Assembly (NCBI RefSeq): GCF_026151205.1
Contig: NC_087073.1
Span: 15,271,837-15,335,836, forward strand
Direction: 5' to 3'
From: Bolinopsis microptera
Taxonomy: Eukaryota > Ctenophora > Tentaculata > Lobata > Bolinopsidae
Length of the DNA stretch: 64,000 bases
Shown: positions 62,301 through 64,000 of the stretch, piece after piece
How the letters are laid out: each line of letters opens with the position of its first letter
Position numbering within the stretch: the stretch's first letter is position 1
The notes under the pieces: generated by a model
Database searches by the model: none
What the model saw: only the letters and a program-made list of their open reading frames with translations
What the model was told of the DNA's origin: nothing
Made by a program: the position numbers and the translations under genes

Positions 62301-63065
62301 AAAGTACAAATAGAAAATACAGTATTAGAACGTAAAACTGAAGCCCGGTTTCTTGGTGTAATTGTAGATGAAAAGCTTAACTGGAGTAGCCACATAAAAG
62401 CACTGAGGAGCAAGATGTCAAGATTTATTGGGGTGATGTACAGGATAAAACATAAATTGCCAATGAAGGCCCGTTTACAGATTTTCCAAAGTTTTGTTCA
62501 GTCCCATTTAAACTTCTGCTCACTTGTCTGGGGATTTGCTTCAAAATCTCTTATAGAATCTCTTTTTGCTAAACAAAAACAAGGTATGAGGGCAGTTATG
62601 GCCGGAAATGTGAACTACTACTACAAGGACGGAAAACTGCCAGAGCACACAAAACTAGCATTTAAAGAACACGAGGTCTTAACCGTTCAAGGGGTTATCG
62701 TTAAAAACGCACTTATTTTACTGCACAAAGTTCGAAATATGTCTAGTTTGTTACCTAAATCGATTTCAGAACTTTTCCCTCCTAACACACCCAAACAAGG
62801 AACGACACACGAACAAAACTTAGACTGGTTATCAATTTACTCACAGACTGACCTGAGATCTAGCATCTTTTATAAAGGCCCAATGCTCGCTATTTCAGAG
62901 CATAACACTCGCATTACATGCCCATCCAGTATATTTTCTATCAACATATATAAGAATTCGTCAAAAAAAGTACTGCTAGACTTGCAAAGTGCTGGCTGCA
63001 ACGACGAATGGCCACCATTTTTACTCCACAACCTACCTGGATTACGTAAATCACAAAGAACATAG
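59391..63065 (+). CDS. LINE ORF2: two PHD-like fingers, APE endonuclease, reverse transcriptase (1224 aa, intact)
   Basis: The frame is open from 59355 (after TAA at 59352). No ATG occurs in it before a Met near residue 90, so the start is uncertain; 59391 is a GTG. N-terminal fingers: CDKCYIRI...ICDLCAERKHLKC...WFCYEC, then CMACNGFC...FCPWCDEYIHKKC...CIKCC. Endonuclease: VFSLNVRSL (Asn), VLCLNETNLK (Glu), KGGGLVIYI, NFYRSPS, FFGDANIDH and DLSDHLAIV (Asp-His). Reverse transcriptase: VENYRPISLLGSFSKIYEK, YGFRPGRSCEHAL, LDYSKAFDVLDH, GVPQGSILGPLLFVIYINDL and ILYADDANI with the YADD box intact. Thumb: RFLGVIVDEKLNWSSHI. A long C-terminal region follows. There is no internal stop over 1224 codons, so it is recent or was recently active. 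Confidence 0.92.
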   Translation: MERSNHRQHGSQPNCDKCYIRIPKSSPDLICDLCAERKHLKCQKLSKNDARHIINSGNPWFCYECISSILPINASDVPTNKKSSVNKTNFKTKCMACNGFCYSRLNIRFCPWCDEYIHKKCFRDNLGCIKCCESLIPGYYVTSYDLFMNCSSRITALFNPYDRSHGLDLIGNALDQDNDESYQYWNEISDILTNCKYQQPSNIKSSSRDELKVFSLNVRSLVKNITYFHEEIDSYTKYDVLCLNETNLKLDKLPNGISDIKIEGFHEPIVQEPFRKSGKGGGLVIYINKRVCDPENIENLEATTDPEDTCAEFQLVKVHNCKGTNQTKVLINFYRSPSKGTQNFLNSLEKVLRGLDRHSRKHIMFFGDANIDHIKFKTDISGQNLIDLLAKYGFVQTVSRPTRVTDHSATLIDHVYTNNINNTVSSNVVTVDLSDHLAIVTTFKLSNSSQQHLRLPTNTQPKLSYETRVINEANNAAFRELIDGETWDEILSTDDASLQYGKLADIYTKHYNTAYPLKINHIRREHERSNTKPWILPWLEEACARKQESYHSKVLEPTMNNIEAYKKLKLFCKKHVNIAKQRYYKKQFEKYQDCSKKQWQIINGLLGRSRKTEQLRLKGSDGSILSSEDTVAERFNDYFSNIATNIKTQISARQTFDPGGFQEYLPTSCSQSIYLQPAETIEIQRIIIGLKNKATLDTKIEPLKVASSSDSFLAILAKVINESLSTGIFPQALKIAKVTPIHKGGSKLDVENYRPISLLGSFSKIYEKLMHRRVLEFLNKNSSLFENQYGFRPGRSCEHALLNAQSTILHSLSKNQISLLLLLDYSKAFDVLDHATLLNKLQHYGIRGIALKWFESYLSDRSQYVAINNSHSSHKPIVHGVPQGSILGPLLFVIYINDLPGISNMMVKFILYADDANIIINGSNVQELMLRVNQLTETLSRWVNSNGLALNLKKTCYMIFSKKRIEPSLIKVQIENTVLERKTEARFLGVIVDEKLNWSSHIKALRSKMSRFIGVMYRIKHKLPMKARLQIFQSFVQSHLNFCSLVWGFASKSLIESLFAKQKQGMRAVMAGNVNYYYKDGKLPEHTKLAFKEHEVLTVQGVIVKNALILLHKVRNMSSLLPKSISELFPPNTPKQGTTHEQNLDWLSIYSQTDLRSSIFYKGPMLAISEHNTRITCPSSIFSINIYKNSSKKVLLDLQSAGCNDEWPPFLLHNLPGLRKSQRT

Positions 63066-64000
63066 TCAATAATCACTCAAAACCAAACTCATACAGCTCA
63101 AATTAAACAATCTGAATCAGGACAACATTTCAAACCACCTGCCATTCTAACAGCACATTCCTTATTTCACTGCCACATAGCGCATATCTACACTGATAAC
63201 ACACCTAATTGCGGTGAGGCAGCATCATAAAGTTACCAATATCAAATATGTTTGCAGATCAGGGCCAGTCGACTCGACCAATAAAATTTTAATCGAATAG
63301 TTTTAATAGATAACATCACAATTATAATCTGCGTGCCCCTCGGGGATGAATATTTAACTTATTTCAATTATATATTACTTTTGAGTAAACATTGGCTGGT
63401 ACTACGGACCAGTCCCCCAATCAAAAATATTTTGTTTCTATGAGCGATTTACATTTCAAAAGCAAACAAGAATATTCAATCAAGACAATACAGCAGATAC
63501 AGAAAAGATTGACAGTTAAACACTAAAAAGCGTGCAGTTAAGTACAAGTGTACCAGTTGAACAACAACTGACAGTGAAATCATTCAGCAAAGTTCAATCA
63601 TAGGAATAATTACTAATTTGATTTGTGACTTACAGTTGCAACGATTTTCCCTTTTCCAGATTTATTTTAATTATCGTGGAAGTATGATTATAACATTTTC
63701 ATCAATCAGCGATTCAGCATGGCATTTTGATTAATATCGAATGCGTTTACATCAGTATCAAACAGCTTAAATCCTAATCACAAAGAATAAACTGGATGCT
63801 GGTCATGGATGCTGGTTGCAAAGCTAAAGCTAAAAACAGTTTTTACGTTAGAATTGCTGGATGCTTTTTCTTACCACTATTTCGACATTGTGTCACTTTT
63901 ATATTCTCTCTGAGTTAAAACAAAACATTATTTGTGCTTGATAACGGTTAGCAGGTTAGAGGTCTTCTTTGCAGTTAAATTCACAAGTTTAGAAGTTTTT
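63066..64000. other. LINE 3' region and AT-rich flank
   Basis: To ~63425 this is probably LINE 3' untranslated sequence. After that, AT-rich DNA with no credible coding frame continues to the window end. Confidence 0.45.

Larger units (their letters stand above)
57200..63450 (+). mobile_element. Nearly intact CR1-group LINE with AlkB, SGNH, PHD, APE and RT domains
   Basis: Two long ORFs in order, ORF1 (57424-59108, one frameshift) and ORF2 (to 63065, no breaks), separated by ~280 bp. The 3' region to ~63425 ends with a hairpin-like word (ctggtactacggaccag at ~63394). A related word with the same flanks occurs at ~55405, so other copies of this 3' end exist. The 5' limit is approximate. Confidence 0.75.

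Overview
This window comes from a metazoan-type eukaryotic nuclear genome. It is AT-rich, its genes are interrupted by GT-AG introns, and it contains a complete clathrin heavy chain gene in 26 coding exons, several non-LTR retrotransposon (LINE) families, a long tandem satellite and palindromic elements. An invertebrate is likely. A cnidarian or another early-branching animal would fit, but that is inference and not proven by the sequence.

Layout. 1-1501: the 3' part of a host gene on the + strand that looks like the C-terminal half of a HerA/FtsK-type P-loop ATPase. 1835-7393: about 15 copies of a ~366 bp satellite that is itself a dimer of ~183 bp halves. 7394-9689: a CACGTG-rich segment and a small two-exon gene on the - strand. 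9690-12901: a decayed, 5'-truncated LINE. 13388-14826: more satellite. 14826-22262: a CR1-like LINE on the - strand inserted in the satellite, itself split by a ~3.3 kb fold-back element (15797-19134). 22263-22615: the satellite resumes. 22616-24783: simple repeats, homopolymer tracts and unassigned DNA. 24784-37463: clathrin heavy chain on the - strand, apparently intact (1683 residues). 37464-41640: transposon fragments, including a second fold-back (39100-40108). 41650-48420: a decayed PHD-APE-RT LINE with repeats at its 5' end and a ~1.6 kb foreign insertion. 48420-51870: fragments of other retroelements. 51873-56838: a multi-exon hAT-like transposase gene on the - strand with a heptapeptide minisatellite. 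57200-63450: a nearly intact LINE.

The most interesting locus is the last one. Its first ORF (57424-59108, one frameshift) combines an N-terminal region of unknown function, an AlkB-type 2-oxoglutarate/Fe(II) dioxygenase domain and an SGNH esterase domain. Its second ORF (59355/59391-63065, intact) carries two PHD-like zinc fingers, an APE endonuclease and a reverse transcriptase with YADD. Esterase and PHD domains are known in CR1-like LINEs. An AlkB domain joined to the esterase is not something I know as a standard LINE part, and it may let the element treat alkylated or methylated RNA or DNA.

Four LINE lineages with different accessory domains (C-terminal zinc motif; CCCH fingers; one PHD; two PHD plus AlkB-SGNH) lie around two host genes. 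The nesting order satellite, then CR1-like LINE, then fold-back gives a relative history of insertions.
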